Positions 51,343-62,458 of a stretch of 64,000 nt of DNA are shown one piece after another (within the stretch, counting starts at the first letter, position 1; each line of letters starts with the position of its first letter). The translations under genes were made by a program, and so were the position numbers. The notes under the pieces were generated by a model. That model ran no database searches. It saw nothing but the letters and a program-made list of their open reading frames with translations, and had not been told where the DNA came from. Origin of the DNA: Acidobacteriota bacterium (lineage in GTDB: Bacteria > Acidobacteriota > Terriglobia > Bryobacterales > Bryobacteraceae); contig JAPKZB010000073.1 in the NCBI GenBank assembly GCA_026393985.1, positions 101,185 to 165,184 of the forward strand, read 5' to 3'.

Positions 51343-54300
51343 ATGACCCAGCATTGGAATTTTCGTGTGGTTTTGATGGCGGCGCTGTGCGCTCCATGGC
51401 AACTGGCGGCGCAGAGTGGCGCCGGGACGATTCAAGGGACCATACAGGATGCGACATCGGCCTCGATTCCGGGCGCGATTGTGCAGGCGCTGAATACGGC
51501 GACCGGGGTATCCGTAGAGTCTGCGACCAACGACGGGGGGTTCTTCGCGTTGAAGGGTTTGCTGGCGGGCGGCTACCGGCTGACGGTTTCGGCGCCGGGC
51601 ATGAAGAAGCTCGAAAGCACGTTGACGTTGCAGAACGGCCAAGTGCTCGTCTTCAATCGTCAATTGTCGGTGGGCGAGGTCTCCGAGAAGGTGACCGTGA
51701 CCGGCGAGACGATTCAGTTGGCCACCTACGATAGCGGCACGGTGAACACCCAACTCGACGCGGCGCGCATTGCGCAACTGCCGCAGAACGGGCGCAACGT
51801 GTTGGGACTGGCGCAGAACACGGTGCCGGGCCTCGAAGGCGGCGGCACGCGGGCGAACGGATTGATGGGCGAGGCGATGGAGTATTCGCAGGACGGCGCT
51901 CCCATGACCAACCGCAACTTCGGCAGCCCGTCGAATACGGCGCAGGCGATTCTGCCGGACCCGGATTCGGTGCAGGAGGTGCGCTTTGAGACGATGAATT
52001 CAAGCGCGCAGTTTTCGACGCCGGCGACGGTGATTTTGACGACCAAGTCAGGGACGAATCAGATCCACGGATCGGTATTCGAGACGGCGCGGAACAACTA
52101 TTTCGGAATTGCCAAGGCGCGGCAGGACCCGTCGAATCTGGTGGCGCCGAAGCTGATCCGGAACGAGTTTGGCGGTTCGGTCGGTGGTCCGATCAACATC
52201 CCGAAGGTGTACGACGGGCGGAACCGTTCCTTCTTCTTTTTTGCGTATGAGCGGTTTTCGCTGCGGCGCGCGAGCCAGCAGTTGATGTACGTGCCGACCG
52301 TGGCGATGCGCACTGGCGACTTCAGCGGGCTGATCAATAACCAGGGCATTCTGCAGCAGCTCTACGACCCGAACACCACGCAGGGGGCGGCGATGCAGTA
52401 TTCGCGGCTGCCGTTTTCGAACAACCAGATTCCGCTGAACCGGATCAGTCCGCTGGCCAAAACACTGCTGGCGGCGACGCCGCTGCCGACCTCGGCCGAC
52501 AACCCGCTGATCAATTTCAACCTGAACGGACAGAATCCGACGACGCAGACGGTGCCGAATTACACCGTGCGGTTGGACCACGTTTTCAACGAGAAGAACC
52601 GGGTCTACTTTCGGTTTACCGACATCCGGCAGCAGCAGCAGGCGCTGCGGAACTATCCGTCGGCTTCGCCCGCCAACCTGGAGACCTCCGAGTTGAAGGA
52701 AGGTTCGACCGGCTACCAGGCGATTCCCGTGCAGACGATCAGTGGGGCGCTGGGCTACTCGAAGACGTTCTCGCCGACCCTGTTCTCGGAGACGATTCTG
52801 AGCATGCAGTGGCAGCGGATGTACGTGCAGGGTCCGGACCGCGCGATGGCGAACTTTGAAAAGCAGTTGGGCTTGCCGAACAACCTGGGCAACGTTGGTT
52901 TTCCCGATATCGGCTCGAATCTCTTCATGCCCTACGGTGGTTCGCAGTGGTACTACGGCATGAGCCAGCGGGTCTCGACGCTCGACGAGAACATGAACAA
53001 GATCTGGGGCAAGCACCAGTTTGCTTTCGGGCTGCGCATCCGGCACGAGCGGTTTGCCTACCTGTCGGACCGGAGTCCCGATCAGATTGCCTACACCAAC
53101 CAGGCGACCGGCATTTATGACCCGACCACGGGGATCAACTTCGGCGTGCGTCCCAATACGGGCAATCAGAATGCGGACTTCTTCCTCGGCGCGGCGTCGA
53201 GCTACAGCCAGCGGCGGAATGCTCCGTTCAACATCTGTTCGTTGATGGAGTACGACTCCTACATTCAGGACAACTGGCGGGTGTCGTCGCGGTTGACGCT
53301 GAACTTTGGCCTGCGCTGGGAGGCGCGTCCGGCGCCGAATGCGGCCAACGATTACATGGTGACGTTTGACATCAAGAACAAAGCCCTGGCGACGCCGCGG
53401 CCGCTCGATTACTACATCAATAACGGTTTGACCACGCAGCCGCTGCTGACCAATCTGCGGAACCTGGGCGTGAAGTTTGAAACGCTGCAGGAAGGCGGCA
53501 TGCCGGCGCGCGGTTACGCCAGCAGCAACGCGAACATCCTGCCGCGGCTGGGTTTTGCCTACACTCCTTCGTTTGGCCGCAATGGGATGGTGATCCGCGG
53601 TGGCTACGGAGAGTACATCTATCCGGTGCCGGTGCGGAACTCAATTCGGTACCTGACGGCGAGCTACCCCTTCACGGCGGGGTACTCGTACAGCTTCACG
53701 TCGGCGGCGCAGTCGCCGGACGGGTTGCCGAACTCGCTGCTGCGGAATCCGCTGCGGACGATTACCGGATTGAACTCCACCAACGTGGTCGATACGGACT
53801 CGACAACGGCGTTGCTGCCGGGGATTGGGCCGGGCACGGTGATGAGCGCGGATTATCCGCCGGCGCGGGTGCGGGAAGCCAACTTCACGATTGAGCAACC
53901 GCTCAAGGACGGGTCGGTGTTCCGGGCGTCCTACATTTACACGCACGGCACGAACCTGGACCAGAACTTCCAGATCAACGATGCGCCTTCCACCTACGTC
54001 TGGCAGGCGAAGACCGGAACCACGGTTCCGACCGGCGCGCTGGCGGGCGTGGCGACGCGGCCGTACGATAACCGGACCTGGGGCGGCATTACGCAGTCCA
54101 CCAAGTACGGCTTCTCGAACGACAGTGCGCTGCAGTTTAACTATCAGCGGCCGTACCGCAGGGGCTTCGGCTACCAGATCTTTTACGTTTACTCTCGGGC
54201 GTTCCGCGTGGGCGGCAACACGTTCCGCGACAACGTCCTGTACCCGGCCGAAATCTTCGCTCCCGGCTCGATTCCGCAGGGCATGGACGTGGGTACGCAG

Positions 54301-55044
54301 TTCCAGCCCAGCCGGGCGTTCAACCGGTGGCAGAACTACCGGGCGGATACCGATATCCCGCTGCATCGCGTGACCTTCAACGGACTGGTGGACGTGCCGT
54401 TCGGCAAAGGACGCCGGTTGCTCAAGAGCGCCAATAAGTTTGTGGACGCGTTGGTGGGCGGCTATCAGGTGGCGTTTGTCGGGACGATGCGGTCGCAGGC
54501 GTTCCAGGTGGGCAACAGCAACTATGGGGCGACAAGTCCGATCCAGTTGTACAAGGATGCGGTGCCGGTGACGGATTGCCGCAGCGGGGTTTGCCGGCCG
54601 GGCAATCTGTGGTTCAACGGGTATCTGCCTCCGACGGTGATCAACGCCGCCAGCCGTGGCGTGCAGGGCGTGCCGACCGACTATGTTCCTTACCTGGCGC
54701 CGATCAACAACACGCCCGGGCAGACGCAGTTTGGCACGAACAACGTGGTGATGACGCTGGCCAACGGGCAGCAGGTGACGACGCCGTTCTCGCCCGGTCC
54801 GGCGGGGGCGCGGCCTTACAACGCGATGGTGCTGCAGGGGCCGAAGAACTTCCAGGCCGACATGTCGCTGTACAAGGAGTTTGCGATGAAGGAGCGGTTC
54901 CGGTTGCGGATCAGCATGGACGCCTTCAACGCGTTTAACATCCAGGGTCTGTTGAATCCGAACGCTTCTGACGGGGTGCAGTTGCGGCAGAGTTCGTATT
55001 GGACGCCGCGGCAGGTGCAGTTCACTGGCCGCTTCACGTTCTAG
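51343..55044 (+). CDS. Oar-type TonB-dependent receptor
   Basis: 1233 residues. Signal peptide (VVLMAALCAPWQLAAQS), carboxypeptidase-regulatory-like domain (GTIQGTIQDATSASIPGAIV, about 22-105), plug with MEYSQDGAPMTNRNFGSPSN and KSGTNQIHGSVFETARNNY, a very long barrel and the C-terminal RQVQFTGRFTF with terminal Phe. The barrel is unusually rich in Asn, Gln and Tyr. Transcribed alone: terminators lie before and after. Substrate unknown. Confidence 0.93.
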   Translation: MTQHWNFRVVLMAALCAPWQLAAQSGAGTIQGTIQDATSASIPGAIVQALNTATGVSVESATNDGGFFALKGLLAGGYRLTVSAPGMKKLESTLTLQNGQVLVFNRQLSVGEVSEKVTVTGETIQLATYDSGTVNTQLDAARIAQLPQNGRNVLGLAQNTVPGLEGGGTRANGLMGEAMEYSQDGAPMTNRNFGSPSNTAQAILPDPDSVQEVRFETMNSSAQFSTPATVILTTKSGTNQIHGSVFETARNNYFGIAKARQDPSNLVAPKLIRNEFGGSVGGPINIPKVYDGRNRSFFFFAYERFSLRRASQQLMYVPTVAMRTGDFSGLINNQGILQQLYDPNTTQGAAMQYSRLPFSNNQIPLNRISPLAKTLLAATPLPTSADNPLINFNLNGQNPTTQTVPNYTVRLDHVFNEKNRVYFRFTDIRQQQQALRNYPSASPANLETSELKEGSTGYQAIPVQTISGALGYSKTFSPTLFSETILSMQWQRMYVQGPDRAMANFEKQLGLPNNLGNVGFPDIGSNLFMPYGGSQWYYGMSQRVSTLDENMNKIWGKHQFAFGLRIRHERFAYLSDRSPDQIAYTNQATGIYDPTTGINFGVRPNTGNQNADFFLGAASSYSQRRNAPFNICSLMEYDSYIQDNWRVSSRLTLNFGLRWEARPAPNAANDYMVTFDIKNKALATPRPLDYYINNGLTTQPLLTNLRNLGVKFETLQEGGMPARGYASSNANILPRLGFAYTPSFGRNGMVIRGGYGEYIYPVPVRNSIRYLTASYPFTAGYSYSFTSAAQSPDGLPNSLLRNPLRTITGLNSTNVVDTDSTTALLPGIGPGTVMSADYPPARVREANFTIEQPLKDGSVFRASYIYTHGTNLDQNFQINDAPSTYVWQAKTGTTVPTGALAGVATRPYDNRTWGGITQSTKYGFSNDSALQFNYQRPYRRGFGYQIFYVYSRAFRVGGNTFRDNVLYPAEIFAPGSIPQGMDVGTQFQPSRAFNRWQNYRADTDIPLHRVTFNGLVDVPFGKGRRLLKSANKFVDALVGGYQVAFVGTMRSQAFQVGNSNYGATSPIQLYKDAVPVTDCRSGVCRPGNLWFNGYLPPTVINAASRGVQGVPTDYVPYLAPINNTPGQTQFGTNNVVMTLANGQQVTTPFSPGPAGARPYNAMVLQGPKNFQADMSLYKEFAMKERFRLRISMDAFNAFNIQGLLNPNASDGVQLRQSSYWTPRQVQFTGRFTF

Positions 55045-55065
55045 TGATCGGCAGAGGGTAAACAT

Positions 55066-55105
55066 ACAGGGCCGGCCGGGGGCGAAAGCCTTGGGCCGGC
55101 CCTGT
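55066..55105. terminator. hairpin terminator between convergent genes
   Basis: 12-bp perfect inverted repeat ACAGGGCCGGCC (55066-55077) and GGCCGGCCCTGT (55094-55105), then GGCATTTTC on the plus strand. It separates the Oar receptor (stop 55044) from the convergent cytochrome gene (stop 55113). Confidence 0.78.
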
Positions 55106-55112
55106 GGCATTT

Positions 55113-57479
55113 TCAGGGGTTGGCGCCGAGTTGGCGGAGAAGGGCGCGGGCGGAGTCGAGGCAGAGAAGGGCGCCGGGCGAGCCGGGACGGAGGCGAAGC
55201 CAGGCTTGGCAGTGGGGCAGGGCGGCGGCGGGTTGCTGGCGGGCGAGGAGGAGGTTGGCTAGGAGTTCGTGGGCGTCGGCGAGGTTGGGGTCGGCGGCGA
55301 GGGCGGCGCGGAGTTGCTGCTGGGCGGCGTCGAACTGGCGGGCCTGGCCGAGGGCGACGGCGTAGTTGTAATGGAGCGTGGCGTTGCCGGGCTGGAGGCG
55401 GAGAGCGGCTTCAAAGTGGGGGCGGGCGGCGGCGAATTGGCCCGCGCCGGCGAGGAGGCTGGCGAGGTTGCCGTGGGCGTCGGCGTGGTCCGGCTGCAGG
55501 CGGATGGCTTCGCGGAAGGCCGCTTCGGCGCGGCGCTGATCGCCGGAGGCGAGGCGGACCATACCGAGGTTGCTGTGCGGGGTGGGCTGGTTGGGGTCGA
55601 GCGTGATGGCCTTTTCGATGGCCTGGGAGGCGGCGGCCGCATCGCCCGCGGCGTGGAGGGCGAGGCCGAGTTCGTGCCAGGCGGAGGCGCGCCGCGGGGC
55701 GATTTCGGTGGCGCGGCGGAGCGCGGCGATGGCTTCGGCAGGGCGGCCGGCGCGGCGCAGCGCGACGCCGAGGCCTTCGTGCGCCACGACAAGGCGCGGG
55801 TTGCGGCGAATGGCTTCCTGGTAGTGCGCGAGGGCGCCGGCGGCGTCGCCGGACTGGACGAGTGCTTCGCCAAGCTGGAAGGAGAACTCGGGCCGGGCGA
55901 AGGGAAAAGTCTGAAGCGCCCGGGTGAGGCGGGGGATGCCGGCGGCGCGGTTGCTGCCGTCGATTACTTGCGCGAGGGCGGTGTAGAGTTCGCGGGTGGG
56001 GGAGGCGGGCAGATCGGGTGGATAGTAGAGCACGACCTCGCCGCGATAGGTGCTGCTGCCGGTTTCCTGGTGTTCGGCGCGGGGGGCGAGCAGGTCGCCG
56101 GTTGGGGGGTGGCGCTGAATGCGATGGTCCGTCACGATGGCGTGGACGACGTCTTCGGTGCGCCGTTTGGGCATGTGGCAACTGGCGCAGTTGGAGGACG
56201 CGGGGTGGCGGCCGGCGGCGACGGTGCGATTGAACTCCTCGGCGTGGCACTGGCGGCAGGCGGCGTCGTAGTGGGCGACGGCGGGCTGGCCGCGGGGGAT
56301 GTGATGAGGATCGTGGCAGGAGGTGCAGCCGAGGGCTCCGTTGGTTTCAGCTAACACGCGCACAACGGACTCGCTTGGGCCCGGCAGGTTGGGCGAGTTC
56401 CTCGCCCCTTGGTGCCGGGCCTGCGCGGCCTGTGCGCTTCTGAGGAACTCGCGCACAACGGACTCGCTTCGGCCCGGCAGGAGGGGCGAGTTCCTCGCCC
56501 GTTGGTGCCGCGCCGAAGCGGCCTGTGCGCTTTCGAGGAAGCAGCGGGACTGGCGGATGCGATAGACGGCGTTGACGAGTTCGAACTTGTCCTGGCGTTG
56601 GGCGGCGGGGGCGTGATCGAAGAAGAGCCACTGGTTGGAGAGGGGCTGGCCGGGTTGGTAATCGAAGGGGCCGCGATCGTAGCGGGCGAGGGAGTTGGGC
56701 AGGGGGAAGCTCGTGGTTTCGAGGTGGCACTGCATGCAGACCTCTTCTCGGCGGTCGGGGGTGAGGCGCGCGGGGTTGACGATGGCTTCGCGAAGCGCGG
56801 CGGAGGCGGCACCGGCGCGGGCGAGTTCGACGTGGCGGAGGCCGGGGCCGTGGCAGCGCTGGCAGTCGATGCCGCTGGGAAGGGGATCGAGGTAGACGGG
56901 TTCGGCGAAGGGTTGTTCGTGACCGGGGGGGATGCGCGGGTAGCCGTTGTGGCAGTACATGCAGTCGTAGGCGACCGGGCGGCGGAAGCCTTCGTGATCG
57001 GGGCGGTCGTAACCGGGATTCATGGCCCAGTGGCCGCCCTGGTCGGCGTACCAACCGAGGGGTAGTTGAATGAGGGTGTTGCGCGGGGTGCGGTGGAGGT
57101 AGGCGCGGGCGTGATGGCCGGAGCCGAGGACGAAGTCGACCTGCTTTTCGATCTCGTTGGTGGGGCGTCCGTCGGGGCCGAGTTGGTGGCGGCGCTGGAA
57201 GAACTTTCCGCCGCGCTGGAGCATGGTGAAGTAGCTTTGGGACGGGGCGTGGTAGTAGGGTTTGGTCCAGTTGGCGAGGGTGTTTTCGACGGTGGGGGTG
57301 GAGAACGAGCGGGCCATGCCGGTGTGCTGGTAGGTTTGCGCGTGGGAGGGATGGCAGGCGGCGCAGGCCGCGGCCGGGGCGTAGGCGGCGGGTGCGGCCG
57401 GGGCTTGGGCGGCGGTGTACAGGGCGGTGGCGAGTGCGGCGGCGAGGAGAGCGAGGGGGAGCAGTTGGCGCCGTTTCAT
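55113..57479 (-). CDS. heptaheme cytochrome c fused to tetratricopeptide repeats, exported
   Basis: 788 residues. Signal peptide, then seven CxxCH heme motifs: CAACH (39-43), CMYCH, CQRCH, CMQCH, CTSCH, CRQCH and CASCH, all before about residue 450. The C-terminal half (about 480-780) is a TPR array (AALRRATEIAPRRASAWHEL and similar units), so it is a heme domain with a protein-binding scaffold. Between RQSRCFLES and NGALGCTSCH two in-frame 31-residue copies of a dispersed 93-bp repeat are inserted (about residues 314-375). The gene overlaps the AroE-like gene by ATGA. Probable periplasmic electron carrier; the partner is unknown. Confidence 0.9.
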   Translation of the reverse strand: MKRRQLLPLALLAAALATALYTAAQAPAAPAAYAPAAACAACHPSHAQTYQHTGMARSFSTPTVENTLANWTKPYYHAPSQSYFTMLQRGGKFFQRRHQLGPDGRPTNEIEKQVDFVLGSGHHARAYLHRTPRNTLIQLPLGWYADQGGHWAMNPGYDRPDHEGFRRPVAYDCMYCHNGYPRIPPGHEQPFAEPVYLDPLPSGIDCQRCHGPGLRHVELARAGAASAALREAIVNPARLTPDRREEVCMQCHLETTSFPLPNSLARYDRGPFDYQPGQPLSNQWLFFDHAPAAQRQDKFELVNAVYRIRQSRCFLESAQAASARHQRARNSPLLPGRSESVVREFLRSAQAAQARHQGARNSPNLPGPSESVVRVLAETNGALGCTSCHDPHHIPRGQPAVAHYDAACRQCHAEEFNRTVAAGRHPASSNCASCHMPKRRTEDVVHAIVTDHRIQRHPPTGDLLAPRAEHQETGSSTYRGEVVLYYPPDLPASPTRELYTALAQVIDGSNRAAGIPRLTRALQTFPFARPEFSFQLGEALVQSGDAAGALAHYQEAIRRNPRLVVAHEGLGVALRRAGRPAEAIAALRRATEIAPRRASAWHELGLALHAAGDAAAASQAIEKAITLDPNQPTPHSNLGMVRLASGDQRRAEAAFREAIRLQPDHADAHGNLASLLAGAGQFAAARPHFEAALRLQPGNATLHYNYAVALGQARQFDAAQQQLRAALAADPNLADAHELLANLLLARQQPAAALPHCQAWLRLRPGSPGALLCLDSARALLRQLGANP
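56357..56535. repeat. two in-frame copies of a 93-bp palindromic element in a coding gene
   Basis: Units at 56357-56449 and 56450 to about 56535. They share the GCGCACA outer stem, the GGGCGAG / CTCGCCC inner stem and the 31-residue translation SAQAAxARHQxARNSPxLPG then xSESVVR with the array at 63783-64000. In the second unit the middle stem is rebuilt as CGCTTCGGC / GCCGAAGCG instead of GGCCCGGC / GCCGGGCC. Confidence 0.95.
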
Positions 57480-58312
57480 GACGCGACGAGGAGGAAATCG
57501 GCGACGTAGCCGGCCTGGGCGGCAAACATCGCCGTGCCGGGGACGGTGGGGCAGCCGCGGGCGGCGGCCGCTTCGAGAAAGGGCGTACGCGCCGGCATGG
57601 TGACAACGTCGGCGGCCCAGGCGCCGGGGGCGAGGCGGGCGGCGTCGAGGGGGAGCGGGTCTTCCGGCCGCATACCCACCGGCCGCATGCCCATGGGTGT
57701 GGCGTTCACGGCGAGGTCGAAGCCGGCGGGGTCGGGCGAGCCGACGGCGAGGCGGGCGCCGGAGTGTTCGCGCAGACGGGCGAGGAGGGAGTCGCGCCGG
57801 TCGGTGTTGGTATCGTGCACGGCGAGTTCTGCCGCGCCTGCTTCGAGCAGGGCGAGAGCGATAGCGGAGCCGGCGCCGCCCGCTCCGGCGAGCAGGATGC
57901 GCTGGCCCTGCGGGGAGAAGCCGGCGGCGGTGAGGGCGTGCAGCATGCCTTCGCCATCGCTGAGGTCACCGTGCCAGCCGCCGTCCGGCGCGATGCGGCG
58001 GATGATGTTGGCCGCGCCGAGGAAGCGGGCGCGCGGGGTGAGGGAGGCCAGATGCGGGACGACGGCGATTTTGTGCGGGACCGTAATGACGAGGCCTTCG
58101 AGGTTCAACACGCCGCGGGCGGCGGCGAGGAATTGAGGGAAGCTGGCGGGTGGGACATGGAGCGGGACGAGGAGGGCGTTGGCGCCGCGGAGGAGGAACT
58201 GCTCCGCGATGCCGCCGGGGGATTTGACCTGCGCGATGGGATCGCCGACGACACCGAACAGGCGGACGGAGCCGTCGAGTGCGAGGTGGCGGCCGGCGTG
58301 CGCGAGGAGCAT
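57476..58312 (-). CDS. AroE-like shikimate dehydrogenase family protein
   Basis: About 278 residues from ATG 58312, one base after the stop of the DUF1553 gene; a longer frame upstream lies inside that gene and is not used. AroE landmarks: LEGLVITVPHK with the catalytic Lys, a weak GAANIIRR, GDLSDGEGML with the catalytic Asp, NADP site LLAGAGGAGSAIAL, and VNATPMGMRP. The N-terminal SxS substrate motif is missing (QVKSPGG), as in the other copy at the window start. A 15-bp tandem duplication (57664-57693) doubles RPVGM. Being sandwiched between DUF1553 and the heptaheme cytochrome makes an aromatic-biosynthesis role doubtful. Confidence 0.85.
   Translation of the reverse strand: MLLAHAGRHLALDGSVRLFGVVGDPIAQVKSPGGIAEQFLLRGANALLVPLHVPPASFPQFLAAARGVLNLEGLVITVPHKIAVVPHLASLTPRARFLGAANIIRRIAPDGGWHGDLSDGEGMLHALTAAGFSPQGQRILLAGAGGAGSAIALALLEAGAAELAVHDTNTDRRDSLLARLREHSGARLAVGSPDPAGFDLAVNATPMGMRPVGMRPEDPLPLDAARLAPGAWAADVVTMPARTPFLEAAAARGCPTVPGTAMFAAQAGYVADFLLVAS
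57664..57693. repeat. 15-bp tandem duplication in the AroE-like gene
   Basis: CCGGCCGCATACCCA at 57664-57678 and CCGGCCGCATGCCCA at 57679-57693, one mismatch. It is in frame and adds five residues to the conserved VNATPxGM loop. Confidence 0.9.
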
Positions 58313-58313
58313 T

Positions 58314-61003
58314 TCAGTAGAGGAACTCGTTGCTCGACAGCAGGGTGTGGCAGAAGCTTTGCCAGGCGGTGCGGCGGGGTTCGGGCGTTGCGGATTGGGC
58401 GAGGCGCTTTTCGAGTTCAGCAATGTAGCTGAGCGCTTCGTCGACTTCGGTGGAGTCCGGCGGGCGCGTGAGGGTAAGCAGGTAGGCGCGCTCGACGCGC
58501 TTTGAATCGGTGGGGAGGGCTACGTCGGTGAGCAGGCGGTTGGCGAGGCCGAGGGAGCGGTCCATGACGAACTTGCTGTTGCGGATGAAGAGGGCCTGGG
58601 GCGCGACGTTGGTGCGGGCGCGGGCTTCGCCGGGGGTGGTGGCGTCGCCGAAGTCGAAGGTAGCGAGGAGCGGGGGGATGCTGCCGCGGCGGACGGGCAG
58701 ATAGAGGGTGCGGCGGGTGACTTCGTCGGCGTCTACTTTCTGGCGTTTGCCGCCGACGGTGGTGAGGAGGGAGCCGCCCATGGCGGGGTCGAGCGAGCCG
58801 TCGAGGGCGAGGAAGCTATCGCGAATCTGCTCGATGGACAGGCGCGTGCGGGGGAAGCGGGAGAGGAGGCGGTTGCCGGGGTCGGCTCCGCGCGCCGCGG
58901 GGGAGGCGAGGGTGCTCATGCGGTAGGCGTTTGAGCGGAGGATGAGACGGTGGAGCGCTTTGAGGGACCAGCCGTTGGCGGTGAACTGGCGGGCGAGGTA
59001 GTCGAGCAGGGCGGGATTGGTGGGTGGCTCGCCTTTGCGGCCCCAGTTGGCGGGGGTGCGGACGAGGGCTTCGCCGAAGTGCCAGAGCCAGACGCGATTG
59101 ACGAGGACGCGGGCGGTGAGCGGGTTGTCGTGGCTGGTGAGCCATTGGGCGAGTTCGAGGCGGCCGCTGCCCTGCTTGATAGCGGGCTGATGGGCGCCGG
59201 CGAGGACGGCGGGGAAGGCTTTGGCGACGGGCTCGCCGGGGTTATAGAGATTGCCGCGGACGAAGACGCGCTGGTCGACGCTGGGACCGTCGACGACGGC
59301 GCTGACCATGGCCGGTTCTTCGGGCAGCGCCTTTTTCCACTGCTCCCACTCCTGGCGGAGGAGGCGCACGCGCGGGGACTCGGGGACGTCCATGGGGCCG
59401 CCGTTAAAGGTGGTCTGGACGAAGAAGGGATGCTCTTCGGCGTTGGGTTTGGGGCGTTCGGGGAGCGTACGGTCCTGGGCGATCTCTTTGGCGAGGCGGG
59501 TGCGCCAGTCGTCGAGGGACTTGTCCCATTTGGTAGCGCTGGCGTTGTACTGTTTGGCGTAGGCGGCGGCGACTTCGGCGATGGTGGCGGCGGTGGCGTT
59601 GGCGAAGGGGGTGGATTTGGCCGTCTTGCCCCAGGCGACCCACTTGGCGAGGTGTTTGCTATCGAGGCCGTGGCGGGCGGCGGCGTCGTCGAGGGAGGCG
59701 TTTTCGTGGAGGACGCGCCAGGCGGCTTCGACGGCGGCGGCGACTTTCTGGCGGAGGGGGGCGGTTTCGCGGCCGAGGTCTTCAGAGAGGGCGTCCTCCA
59801 TTTCGAGCAGCTTCGAGTACATCTGGCGGCGGTGGAGTTCGTAGCGGGCGTGGGCGGCGGCGTCGAGCGGCTCGTAGTGCATGAAGGAGATGGAGCCGGG
59901 GCGGCCGTAGTTCCGGAACTGCCGGGTGGAGGCGAAGATGGAAGCCAGGGAGTAGTAGTCTTTGGTAGAGATGGGGTCGAACTTGTGGTCGTGGCAGCGG
60001 GCGCAGGAGACGGTGAGGCCGAGGAAGACCTTGGAGACGGTGTCGATCTGTTCGTCGACGATATCGTAGACGGCCTGGAGACGGTCCTGCTGGGCGAGGG
60101 CGCGGGGGCCGAGGGCGAGGAAGCCGGTGGCGGTGAGTTGGCGGGCGCGCGCGGCGGGGGAGGCGGCGGGTAGGAGGTCGCCGGCGAGCTGTTCGTGGAT
60201 GAAGCGGTCGAAGGGGGTGTCCTGGTTGAAGGCTGCGACGACGTAGTCGCGGTAGCGCCAGGCGTGGGGGTAGAGGTTGTCTTCGTCCATGCCGGTGGAG
60301 TCGGCGAGGCGGGCGACGTCGAGCCAGTGGCGGCCCCAGCGTTCGCCGTAGCGGGGGGAGGCAAGGAGGCGGTCGATGACCTTGTCGTAGGCGTGGGGGG
60401 AGGGGTCGGCGAGGAAGGCTTCGAGTTCGGGGAGGGTGGGGGGCAGGCCGGTGAGGTCGAAGGTGACGCGGCGGAGGAGGGCGAGTTTGGCGGCGGGAGC
60501 GGCGGGGGCCAGGCCTTTGGCTTCGAGGGCGGCGAGGACGAAGCGGTCGATGGGGGTGTGGACCCACGACTGCTGTTTGACGGGGGGCGGTTCGGGATTG
60601 GCGAGCGGGGCGAAGGCCCAGTGGGGCTCGGCGTTGGTGGCGGCGCTGGCGGTGGGTTGTGGGGGCGCGGCGGGCCAGGCGGCGCCCTGTTCGATCCAGG
60701 ATTTGAAGAGGGCGAGGTCGGAGTCGGGGAGCTTGCCGGCGGGGGGCATTTTGACCTTGTCGGCGTAGAGGAGGGCGCGGTAGAGGGGACTTGCGGCGGG
60801 GTCGCCGGCGGTGATGTGGGGGGCGAGGCCGGCGCCGGTGGCGAGGTTGAGGCCGGCCATCTGGACGGCGGGGCCGTGGCAGCCCTGGCACTTGGCGGCG
60901 AGGAGGGGGCGGAGCTTTTTCTCAAAGAGCTCGGCGGGGTCCGGCTGGGCGGCGAGGGGCGGCAGGGCCAGGGCGAGCAGCGGGAGGGAGGCGAGCCAGC
61001 GCA

Positions 61004-61004
<1 letters not shown>
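58314..61004 (-). CDS. cytochrome c-like, DUF1549 and DUF1553 protein (pair 4)
   Basis: 896 residues from ATG 61004, which starts a signal peptide (LASLPLLALALPPLAAQ); the longer in-frame region upstream has no support. Cytochrome domain with CQGCH (near residue 40), DUF1549 (LLRRVTFDLTGLPPTLPELE and SCARCHDHKFDPISTKDYY), a long helical middle and DUF1553 (LELAQWLTSHDNPLTARVLV). The operon order is reversed relative to the other pairs: DUF1501 comes first here. It is followed at once by the AroE-like gene. Confidence 0.92.
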
Positions 61005-62416
<1,412 letters not shown>

Positions 62417-62458
62417 GACGACAGCATATCACGGTGTTAGGCGGACCGATTCGGGCGG

